Source: Cenarchaeum sp.
GTDB taxonomy: Archaea > Thermoproteota > Nitrososphaeria > Nitrososphaerales > Nitrosopumilaceae
Length of the DNA: 7,209 nt
Direction of reading: 5' to 3'
Assembly (NCBI GenBank): GCA_007570915.1
Contig: RKSK01000122.1
Location: forward strand, 1-7,209
The notes beneath the pieces were generated by a model. That model was not told where the DNA came from. It made no database searches and saw only the letters and a program-made list of their open reading frames with translations. The translations under genes were made by a program, and so were the position numbers. Positions 1 through 5,309 of this stretch are shown one piece after another (positions within the stretch are counted from its first letter, which is position 1; every line of letters begins with the position of its first letter).

Positions 1-76
1 CCTCCCGGCTGGCCGAGAGCAGGCTGTAAATCCCGACGACCGCGCCGGCGACCAGGACCGCCTCGTACCATTTCAC
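1..76 (-). CDS. N-terminus of a small membrane protein, leaderless GTG start, cut by window edge
   Basis: The minus strand from 76 down to 1 is open and encodes 25 residues beginning VKWYEAVLVAGAVVGIYSLL, a charged tip followed by a hydrophobic stretch that looks like a membrane-spanning segment or signal anchor. The start is chosen by promoter geometry: the box CATAAATA on the same strand (106-99) is centred about 26 bases upstream of the GTG, so transcription should begin at or next to the start codon. An in-frame TGA lies a few codons further upstream. The overlapping ATG frame (from 71) gives an Arg/Gly-rich peptide and is less likely. Family and function cannot be told from 25 residues. 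It is divergent from the TPR gene. Confidence 0.6.
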   Translation of the reverse strand, partial: MKWYEAVLVAGAVVGIYSLLSASRE

Positions 77-98
77 GCGGGCGCGGTGGCGGTCGGGG

Positions 99-106
99 TA
101 TTTATG
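99..106 (-). promoter_or_regulatory. Archaeal TATA box for the left-edge gene
   Basis: The minus strand reads CATAAATA here, a good archaeal TATA element in otherwise G+C-rich sequence, centred about 26 bases before the GTG at 76. The interval 77-254 between this gene and the TPR promoter shows no convincing gene: the plus frame open from 86 gives an Arg/Pro/Gly-rich low-complexity translation. Confidence 0.6.
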
Positions 107-254
107 TCAAGACGCTGGCAAAACCCGGGCGTGCGCGCCTTGGCCCCCGAACGGGGGCGCCACGGCATGCGGCCTCCCGCTAGTGGCCCGGGAGAGCCTT
201 GCTCGCGCCCGCGGCGCGCCACCCGCCACGCCCGGGCCGCCCGCGGACAAAATG

Positions 255-261
255 TTATATT
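255..261 (+). promoter_or_regulatory. TATA box for the TPR gene
   Basis: TTATATT stands out in G+C-rich surroundings and is preceded by an A-rich stretch (acaaaatg) that could serve as the TFB recognition element. A start site about 26 bases downstream (near 284) would leave a leader of roughly 12 bases carrying GGAGG (285-289), six bases before the GTG at 296. Confidence 0.55.
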
Positions 262-295
262 GGCGGGGGGTCACCAGTGCCCACGGAGGCAAGGA

Positions 296-1504
296 GTGGG
301 GTTGCCTGAGACAAGCGGGCCGCGCAGGAAAGGCCCGGACGCCATGACGGGGGGAGGGCGCCCGCGCGCCCCTGCCGACTTTATGGGCCTCGTGCTGAAG
401 GGGGACAAGCTAATCGCAAGCTGCCGCTACGCAAAGGGCACGGAGGCGTTCAACAGCGCGGTCTCCATGACGCCTGGCCCCATGGCAGAGCGCGTGCGTA
501 TGTCCCTCGGCACCCACATGCCCCACGTGCGGGGCGCTTTCCCAACTGCCCACCTAACGGAGCGCCCCAGCGGCTCCAAGCTACAGGGGGCGGCGCCCAA
601 CAGCGACAAGAGCGTGATTGGGTTTGACGAGTGCATCTCAATAGACCCCAAGACAAACAGGGGGCTTGTTCACCTAAGCTCGGTTTTAGCCTCGTATGGG
701 TATTATGGCGAGGCGCTCCGCCATATTGAAAAGGTTACGCCGCCTGACGCGGATCTCGCAGGGACGCGCATCCAAAAGGCCGCAATCCTGGCCCGTCTTG
801 GAAGCCACGAGGGGGCGCTAGCAGAGCTCGAGCGGGCAGTCCGGCTGGATCCCAAGAGCGTCATGGGGCGCATCGGGATGGCCTACACGCTTCTTGACCT
901 TGGCCGCGACGTGGACGCGCTCTGCGCGTTTGGCGACGCAGTCCGGCTTGACCGCGACAGCGCCGAGGCGCACCAGGGCAGGGGCCGCGCGCTGCTGGCC
1001 CTGGGCAGGGCGGAGGAGGCGCGCATTGCGCTGGGCAGGGCGAAGGAGCTGGATCCCGACAGCGCCGGGGCTCGCCTGTGCCTTGGCAGAGCGCTGCTAG
1101 ACCTCGGCAGGGCGGCGGAGGCGCTGGAGGAGCTGGGCAGGGCGGCCGGGCTGGATCCCGACAGCGCCGAGGCGCACCAGGGCATGGGCCGCGCGCTGCT
1201 TGCGCTCGGCAGGGAAGGGGAGGCGCTGGCGGCCCTGGACAGGGCGGACAGGCAGGATCCCGGCAACGCGCTGACGCTCCTCTGCCGCGGCAACGCGCTG
1301 CTCAACCTCGGCAGGGCGGGAGAGGCGCTGGCGGCCCTGGACAGGGCGGACAGGCAGGATCCCGGCAACGCGCTGACGCTCCTCTGCCGCGGCCACGCGC
1401 ACAGGGCGCTTGGCAACTACCAGATGGCGCTTGACGACATGAACTGCTCGGCGTCCCTGGACCCCACAATCGGGGTGCCGCCCTATCCCGGCGGCGCCCC
1501 CTGA
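296..1504 (+). CDS. Tetratricopeptide-repeat (TPR) protein
   Basis: This 402-residue protein is mostly TPR. About eight consecutive 34-residue units span residues ~121-394, each with the family pattern (alanines in helix A, LGR turn, EAL in helix B, LDP at the end); representative pieces are RALLALGR, EALEELGRA and LDPDSA. A degenerate unit lies near residues 30-65, and residues ~66-105 lack clear repeats. TPR solenoids bind protein partners; no catalytic domain, signal peptide or membrane segment is seen, so a cytosolic scaffold is inferred. The start is uncertain: GTG 296 has a TATA box and GGAGG upstream, but ATG 344 or ATG 383 (directly before the first helix) are possible. The open frame back to 86 is low-complexity and upstream of the promoter. 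The gene converges on the minus-strand operon, with 16 bases between stops. Confidence 0.85.
   Translation: MGLPETSGPRRKGPDAMTGGGRPRAPADFMGLVLKGDKLIASCRYAKGTEAFNSAVSMTPGPMAERVRMSLGTHMPHVRGAFPTAHLTERPSGSKLQGAAPNSDKSVIGFDECISIDPKTNRGLVHLSSVLASYGYYGEALRHIEKVTPPDADLAGTRIQKAAILARLGSHEGALAELERAVRLDPKSVMGRIGMAYTLLDLGRDVDALCAFGDAVRLDRDSAEAHQGRGRALLALGRAEEARIALGRAKELDPDSAGARLCLGRALLDLGRAAEALEELGRAAGLDPDSAEAHQGMGRALLALGREGEALAALDRADRQDPGNALTLLCRGNALLNLGRAGEALAALDRADRQDPGNALTLLCRGHAHRALGNYQMALDDMNCSASLDPTIGVPPYPGGAP
1220..1393 (+). repeat. Tandem 102-bp TPR-coding repeat with 72-bp identical blocks
   Basis: Bases 1220-1291 and 1322-1393 are identical over 72 bp at a spacing of exactly 102 bp (34 codons). 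They encode EALAALDRADRQDPGNALTL and following residues in two adjacent TPR units. Other units are related less closely, for example around 956-1015 and 1160-1214, 204 bp apart. Identity at synonymous sites points to recent unequal crossing-over or gene conversion. Confidence 0.95.
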
Positions 1505-1520
1505 CGGGCACGCGGGCTGG

Positions 1521-2075
1521 CTATACCTTGCGCCTCATGTCGGCAAGGGGGAGATCATCGACGTCACGAACCCCAGCATCCAGATTCCCCAGCGCGTTTC
1601 CCAGGGAGACCATCAGCCGCGAAGTCGGCCCCATAGTTACCTGCGCGTCCAGTATCGACCTCTCCGCCCCGCGAAGCGCCTCCACCATGGAGGGCTTGAG
1701 GTAGGGGCGGTACTGTGTCACAAGGAGGCGAATCCGGACTGACATCTGGTCAAGCGCGCGGCGCATGCCGTCTGCCTGCCCGTCTCCCATCCTGCCCATT
1801 AGGGCGAATATGTGCCTGCACTGGCCGGCCGTGAAATGCACGTCATTGATCGCATTGCTGTCCTCCTCCCTGCGGGAATTCTCGGATTTCACGGCAACCC
1901 AGACCACGTTTCCTGCCAGTACCGCGGCAAACGCCCCGAGTACAAGCTCGACGGGGGCGTCTATGCCCGCCGCCCTGAGGCACGCCACGGCGGCGACGGT
2001 GGCCACCGCCCCCGCGGCCACCTTGGCTAAAAGCAGGAGCGCCCTACGCCCGGCGGTTCCCACGCGCCTGCTCAT
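1521..2075 (-). CDS. Two-helix membrane protein with soluble helical tail, second gene of YwgA-like operon
   Basis: This 184-residue protein is not assigned to a family. It has a basic N-terminus (MSRRVGTAGRR), two hydrophobic segments at residues ~12-36 and ~42-62, then KSENSRREED and a charged, apparently helical domain to the C-terminus. The positive-inside rule suggests a membrane hairpin with both ends in the cytoplasm. Its ATG overlaps the upstream gene's stop in an ATGA (2075-2072), and GGGGAGG lies directly before the start, so translation is probably coupled and the two products work together. The plan of two transmembrane helices plus a helical cytosolic domain resembles small effectors such as SLATT proteins, but no diagnostic motif is visible. 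The minus direction is preferred over the overlapping plus frames because it gives a credible membrane topology and the coupled start. Confidence 0.75.
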   Translation of the reverse strand: MSRRVGTAGRRALLLLAKVAAGAVATVAAVACLRAAGIDAPVELVLGAFAAVLAGNVVWVAVKSENSRREEDSNAINDVHFTAGQCRHIFALMGRMGDGQADGMRRALDQMSVRIRLLVTQYRPYLKPSMVEALRGAERSILDAQVTMGPTSRLMVSLGNALGNLDAGVRDVDDLPLADMRRKV

Positions 2076-2683
2076 TGCCTCCCCGCCTCCCCTCCAAGGC
2101 AGGCCGCCACGTGGTCAAACACCTCGCCGGCAAGGCCCCTCTCGTACTCTGGGTTTACGCGCCGAACGCGGGCCACAAAGCCCTCCCTTGACTCGCCCGC
2201 GTGCCCCTCGTCCAGCGCAAACGTCGTAAGATGCAGCCACTCTGCCCCCCTGCCCTTGACTAGCCGCACAAACGTCCTTGACAAGCCCGGCTCGTTGGCA
2301 AAGGGCTCTGCGCCCCCCGCCGCGCACCCTCGGTAATAGACGTCCATGAATATCTCGCCCGAGTACGCGCCGTTCTCCATAAACTCAAACTCATAGTCAA
2401 GCGGAACGCCCAGCCTCTTTGCCACATAGGCGTACTTGTGCATCGCGTTTTGGGTCTCGAGCCTGTCAAGTGTGTCGCCGGCGCCAAGGGCGCCGACCCT
2501 GTGCATGTAGTTGAACAGCCTAAAGAGCGTCCCAAGCCGCTCGGCCGCCCTGCGGGCCTGCGCCGGCGTGCCGCCCGAGAGCGGCCTCTCGCGTATGGGG
2601 GCAGGCAGCGCGCGCAGCCTGCGCGCCGGCGCGCGCGCGGCGACTATGCCGGAGTTGGCGGATCTCCAACCGAGGCGCCCCAT
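2072..2683 (-). CDS. YwgA/Panacea(DUF4065)-like domain protein
   Basis: This is a 203-residue protein. Residues ~53-120 match the pattern I know from archaeal YwgA-like proteins: a helix (LFRLFNYMHRVGAL), a Gln-containing helix where the family has an LQKLVYLA-type motif (here QNAMHKYAYVAKRLGVPLDY), then EFEFMENGAYSGEIFMDVYY, matching the family's aromatic-rich G-P-Y-S segment with Ala for Pro. Residues 1-45 are Arg/Ala/Pro-rich and may be disordered. Related Panacea-type domains can act as antitoxins; applying that here is inference from similarity and from coupling to a small membrane protein. ATG 2683 is chosen because CTTAAC (2714-2709) is ~28 bases upstream; the in-frame ATG at 2707 abuts the box and would lie upstream of the transcript. 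The frame stays open back to 2890, but that stretch is low-complexity and beyond the promoter. Confidence 0.7.
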   Translation of the reverse strand: MGRLGWRSANSGIVAARAPARRLRALPAPIRERPLSGGTPAQARRAAERLGTLFRLFNYMHRVGALGAGDTLDRLETQNAMHKYAYVAKRLGVPLDYEFEFMENGAYSGEIFMDVYYRGCAAGGAEPFANEPGLSRTFVRLVKGRGAEWLHLTTFALDEGHAGESREGFVARVRRVNPEYERGLAGEVFDHVAACLGGEAGRQ

Positions 2684-2695
2684 GGGGCGCCTCGG
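2670..2695. repeat. Perfect 26-bp palindrome across the YwgA-like start codon
   Basis: Bases 2670-2695 equal their own reverse complement; the centre is CCATGG and the arms carry GAGGCGCC / GGCGCCTC. The ATG at 2683-2681 sits in the centre and the predicted transcription start falls within it. It could be an operator or a 5' RNA hairpin hiding the start codon. G+C-rich DNA favours chance palindromes, but 26 bp without a mismatch at this position is notable. Confidence 0.7.
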
Positions 2696-2708
2696 GATCC
2701 GTGCCATG

Positions 2709-2714
2709 GTTAAG
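2709..2714. promoter_or_regulatory. TTAA-core TATA box, possibly shared by divergent genes
   Basis: The minus strand reads AAAGGCTTAACC, a typical archaeal TATA box about 28 bases before ATG 2683. On the plus strand the same bases read GGTTAAGCC, and a GTG lies at 2738, about 26 bases away. TTAA is its own complement, so one TBP site could in principle serve both directions. The purine-rich AAAGG side favours minus-strand transcription. Confidence 0.55.
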
Positions 2715-2737
2715 CCTTTCTGTCCGCGCGCCCGCCT

Positions 2738-3479
2738 GTGGGCACGCCGTGCGCCGGGCCCGGACACGGGTTGTCGCCCACGATCGGCACCCGTAGCCCA
2801 AATGGCGCGCCCGTCTTGCGCCGCCCTCCACGTCCTGCCACAGACGGGAACGGAGGCGCGCACCGCCATGGGCCCGTGCCATACGCGCACCTCGAGGGCA
2901 ACGTGCCCCGCCGCACCCCCGCTCTGGCCTGACAGGAGCCTGCCGCGGGGACGTTGTCGCGCAGGTGGGCGACCGCCTGGCAGGCGTTACGAGCGTTACT
3001 GCCGAGGGGGACGGCGTGAACTGGGGCGACGTCAGCGGGGGCGCCTACGTGGCGCCGGTCGGCGTCACGCCGGACAGCGCAGGCGCAAGCGTCCCGGCAT
3101 ACAGGCACGGGGCAAGGGCAGGGGTGGTGCCGGACGCGGGCATGGCGCTAGGCGGCCGCGTCGGTGTGGACCTGCGCTGCTGCGCGGGCTGCCAGGGGGC
3201 TGGCAGGGCGCGCCCGTGGGCCTGTCCACGCCGCGGGATCCTGACGGGGCGCCCTGGCGGCGCGTTCGCGCAATGTCGCCTGGGGACATTGAGGCTACGG
3301 ACAGGGGCAGGACGCTGCTTGGGACCGTGGCGCAGGTTCTCTCCGGCAGCGGGGCACGGCTTGCGTGCTCACGCGGCTGGGACATTGGCGCCGCGGCGAT
3401 CGAGGCGCAGCCCTCGCCGGCGGCGCCTCCCGCGGCGCCGGGCTTAACACGTATATCCCACGGGGCGCCGTCCCGGGGC
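2738..3479 (+). pseudogene. Frame-disrupted coding region upstream of the capsid-like gene
   Basis: Coding character (G/C third positions, plausible protein sequence) passes through three frames. From GTG 2738 the first frame ends at a TGA at 2930-2932 after HGPVPYAHLEGNVPRRTP. The next frame carries about 80 residues, including GDVVAQVGDRLAGVTSVTAE, to about 3175. The third, containing VGLSTPRDPDGAPW and LLGTVAQVLSGSGARLA, runs unbroken into the 3480-4412 gene. Both changes are what a one-base loss would cause; the first can lie in the C5 run at 2916-2920. The region may be a decayed gene, a gene with sequencing errors that would join the downstream ORF as one protein of ~555 residues, or unrelated fragments. 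I do not recognise the product. Arg/Ala-rich minus-strand frames here look like shadows. Confidence 0.4.
3453..3458 (+). promoter_or_regulatory. Candidate TATA box for the capsid-like gene
   Basis: TATATC, within CTTAACACGTATATCC, is centred about 24-25 bases before the in-frame GTG at 3480. It lies inside sequence that is also coding-like, so it could be coincidental. Confidence 0.4.
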
Positions 3480-4412
3480 GTGAACCCCGCCCACACGCGC
3501 GACCCGGAGGAGCTGCCAAGGGCAATCCTCCACGTGCACAGGCTGCACATGGAGGCCACAGGGCCGTCGCGGGACAAGGACGGCCGGCTTGCGCTGCGCC
3601 CCGGCGCCGCGGCGGTGATCTTTGGCAACGGCGTCGTGCACCACGTCGGCGCGCCGGGCGCGGCGCCCGATGGATCAAAAGGGGAGCCACGGGGAATGCG
3701 GACAACAGTGCCAAACCCGCGGGACGGCGGCCCTGACCTGGGCAAGGCACGCCCGGCCCGGGTTCCCCTGTCGTGCGGGTTTCGCACCAAGCACCTCGTT
3801 CCCACTAACTATGCCGGCGTGGTTCCCCGCCTGGCGGCATTCCACCACAACATCATACCCTTTACGGCGAACCGGATGCAGGCCAGCCTGCTTTCTGCAA
3901 CGTTTGCCGTGGACGGCGAGGCCCTGGATGACGGCGATCCCAGGAGGCTCCTTGACTCCATAGTGCCGGATGTCTGGGCGCTGGAGGACACGCACTGCAC
4001 GGAGCAGCTGGGCTCGCTTTTGTGGCATGACATGCCCCTCGAGAACTGCGCAAGCGCCGGGGCGATTGCAAAGTTCGCGATGGAGCTGACCGCGGGCTCT
4101 GGGAAGCCCCCGCAGTTTGACACCGCGTTTGTGAGCCCGCGGCTCATGGGCTCACTCATGCGCAGGAGCGGCTCGCAGGACTATGAGAACGCGACGCAGG
4201 ATCACGGCGTGTCGATAATCTCCGGCGAGGGCGTGCCGGAGGGGACCATGTACGTGACGTCATCGCTCCGCGGCCCCGTGTTCGTTAACGGGCCCACCGT
4301 CCTGCGCCGGGAGGAGGGCGCGCTTGTCGTCTCGCGCTATTGCGCCACCCGCGCGCCCCCTGGCGGGGAGCCTGGGGAAAACCCGGGGTTTGCCGTGGCC
4401 GTGGGGCGCTAG
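3480..4412 (+). CDS. Unassigned protein, weakly HK97-fold major-capsid-like C-terminus
   Basis: From GTG 3480 this encodes 310 residues. Residues 1-25 look helical and 26-105 are Gly/Pro/Arg-rich. Residues 106-205 appear well folded (VPRLAAFHHNIIPFTANRMQ, then an acidic stretch and an alanine-rich helix). Residues 213-310 contain FVSPRLMGSLMRRSG, GVSIISGEGVPEGTMYV, RGPVFVNGPTVLRREEGAL and FAVAVGR. The order (V-S-P-R-L-M plus helix, a G-V-x-I-I strand, VPEGT-Y, a glycine-rich strand, then strands to the end) is what I would expect of an HK97-fold capsid C-terminal half, and the length fits, but no diagnostic motif proves it. No portal, terminase or tail gene is in view. GTG 3480 was chosen for its TATA spacing; ATG 3696, ATG 3273 or an extension upstream through the frame-disrupted region remain possible. 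An orphan globular protein is the alternative. Confidence 0.55.
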   Translation: MNPAHTRDPEELPRAILHVHRLHMEATGPSRDKDGRLALRPGAAAVIFGNGVVHHVGAPGAAPDGSKGEPRGMRTTVPNPRDGGPDLGKARPARVPLSCGFRTKHLVPTNYAGVVPRLAAFHHNIIPFTANRMQASLLSATFAVDGEALDDGDPRRLLDSIVPDVWALEDTHCTEQLGSLLWHDMPLENCASAGAIAKFAMELTAGSGKPPQFDTAFVSPRLMGSLMRRSGSQDYENATQDHGVSIISGEGVPEGTMYVTSSLRGPVFVNGPTVLRREEGALVVSRYCATRAPPGGEPGENPGFAVAVGR

Positions 4413-4599
4413 GCTCGCCGGCGCGCGACCACGCGCCTGGCGGGCGCGCGCCTTGGGGAACGCGGCGCGTGGCATGCCACAAACCTGCCCACTCTCTCCT
4501 GCTGCGGGGCCGCCAGAAAGGGGCCTCCCGCGCCGCCCGGCGTGACTTTGCCCCGGCAAAAAACCCTGCGCCCGGGGCATTCCGTGCGCCTGCCGTGGC
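4413..4599. other. Gap between converging coding regions
   Basis: After the TAG at 4412 there is no supported gene until the minus-strand relic ending near 4600. All frames here are Arg/Gly/Ala/Pro-rich without recognisable structure. The only notable element is the inverted repeat with an A6 run at 4549-4579. A GTG-started plus frame from 4600 is antisense to the relic and is not called. Confidence 0.5.
4549..4579 (-). terminator. Inverted repeat with minus-strand T6, possible terminator
   Basis: TGCCCCGG (4549-4556) and CCGGGGCA (4572-4579) can pair around a 15-base loop that holds A6 (4558-4563), which is T6 on the minus strand. Archaeal RNA polymerase terminates at T-rich tracts, and this lies just past the minus-strand coding relic. 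The T-run is in the loop rather than after the stem, so the T-run itself would be the signal. Confidence 0.3.
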
Positions 4600-5059
4600 G
4601 TGAACACCACCTTGTTCTTTATGGCCTGCCGTGCCTTGTTTGCCGCGGCGACCCTCCCCGTGGGCGTCTGCCGGCTCATCGAGTCCGTGCGGTCGGCGTC
4701 TGTGGCCCCCGCGACCCTCCCCTTGGTCGTCGGGGGGCCGCGCAGGCACGGGGGCGTATGGGCCTGCCTTGGATCCTGCGCGGCCAGGGCGTGACAGCCA
4801 CCATGTTCCTGGAGAGCAGGCTCACGCCCGCGTAAAACCGCGCCCTAAGGTGCAGCCGTCCTCCCTCTTCTGACGCGTAAGTCGCCACGTTGCTCACGGA
4901 CAAGGCGACGACCCCGCGCCCGGGCATGACGCACGTCGGCAATTTTCCGGCGCGCGCCTGCGGGTCGCCCCGGGGCTCCGCGTACGCGGTTGCCTCGACC
5001 CCGTTGACGAACGCGCGCGCGGAGGGGGCGGGATCCCGTGCGCATTCCGGCAGAATGGA
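4600..5059 (-). pseudogene. Minus-strand coding relic with a frame change at a G6 run
   Basis: Two adjacent minus-strand frames look coding. The first is open from just after an in-frame TAA (5062-5060) to a TGA at 4678-4676 and includes AFVNGVEATAYAEPRGDP, GRGVVALSVSNVATYA and RARFYAGVSLLSRNMVAVTP. The second carries TTKGRVAGATDADRTDS, then MSRQTPTGRVAAANKARQ and AIKNKVVFT. They join if one base is missing from the run of six G (4732-4737), giving AACAAPPTTKGRV at the junction. The first frame has no ATG before 4927 (TTG at 4942), so the N-terminus is missing or broken. Third positions are mostly G/C in both parts. I do not recognise the family; the RARFYAGVSLL ending faintly recalls the last strands of some virion proteins, which is speculation. 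An intact 88-aa ORF (4942-4676) is the minimal alternative. Confidence 0.4.
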
Positions 5060-5091
5060 TTACACGGCGCCTTTCGCGGACGTGCGGCAGC

Positions 5092-5202
5092 ATGGACAGA
5101 CCACCCAAAGACAAGCGGTCGATCGTCAAGAACCCGACCAGCGCCGAGTATGCGCAGGACAAGGCGAACACTGCCAAGCAGCTGGCCGAGAACAGGAAAT
5201 AG
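5092..5202 (+). CDS. 36-residue lysine-rich small ORF
   Basis: ATG 5092 to TAG 5200-5202 encodes 36 residues: a basic start (MDRPPKDKRSIVKNPTSAEY) and a likely helix (AQDKANTAKQLAENRK). Codons have G/C third positions typical of the real genes here, and the composition (K, D, N, Q) contrasts with the Arg/Ala/Pro-rich shadows around it. GGATTACAC (5057-5065) is a weak TATA candidate about 31 bases upstream. The small soluble helix, just before the HEPN gene, could be a regulator or antitoxin-like partner, but no family is recognised. The antisense frame is hydrophobic (AYFLFSASCLAVFALSC) and also has G/C-rich third positions, so a minus-strand membrane peptide cannot be excluded. Confidence 0.45.
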   Translation: MDRPPKDKRSIVKNPTSAEYAQDKANTAKQLAENRK

Positions 5203-5277
5203 GCCCGCACGGCCCCGGGAGGCAGCCCGCACCGGCCAGTGCCTGCGCAGGATCGCGCGGCCCCGGCTCCGCAAACA

Positions 5278-5285
5278 GTTAAACC
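5278..5285 (+). promoter_or_regulatory. TATA box for the HEPN gene
   Basis: GTTAAACC lies in otherwise G+C-rich sequence, centred about 28 bases before ATG 5310, predicting a leaderless or near-leaderless transcript. It also marks the HEPN gene as transcribed separately from the small ORF that ends at 5202. Confidence 0.6.
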
Positions 5286-5308
5286 GCCTGCCCGCCGTCC
5301 GCAGGCGG
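5284..5308 (+). repeat. Inverted repeat between TATA box and HEPN start codon
   Basis: CCGCCTGC (5284-5291) and GCAGGCGG (5301-5308) are perfect 8-bp arms with a 9-base spacer, filling the space between the TATA box and ATG 5310. As DNA it would suit a dimeric repressor blocking the start site. If transcription begins at the ATG, it is not in the RNA, which favours an operator over an RNA hairpin. Confidence 0.6.
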
Positions 5309-5309
5309 C

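Noticed and set aside
86..295. Upstream extension of the TPR ORF to ATG 86
   Set aside because: The translation is Arg/Pro/Gly-rich low complexity, it overlaps the promoter region of the divergent gene, and it lies upstream of the TATA box at 255-261.
883..1416. Long minus-strand ORF opposite the TPR array
   Set aside because: It is a Ser/Ala/Pro/Arg repeat mirroring the TPR codons. The plus strand has a clear TPR consensus.
2608..2626. Inverted repeat of alternating GC around AG/CT
   Set aside because: It lies within Arg/Ala codons of the YwgA-like gene in a very G+C-rich stretch and is easily explained by composition.
2511..3182. Plus-strand extension of the capsid-like ORF back to 2511
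   Set aside because: This part is antisense to the YwgA-like gene or Arg-rich low complexity (GRRQRGRLRGAGRRH). Coding character in this frame begins only near 3183.
3065..3805. Minus-strand 246-residue ORF
   Set aside because: Pro/Arg/Ser/Ala-rich with no recognisable structure, opposite better plus-strand coding sequence.
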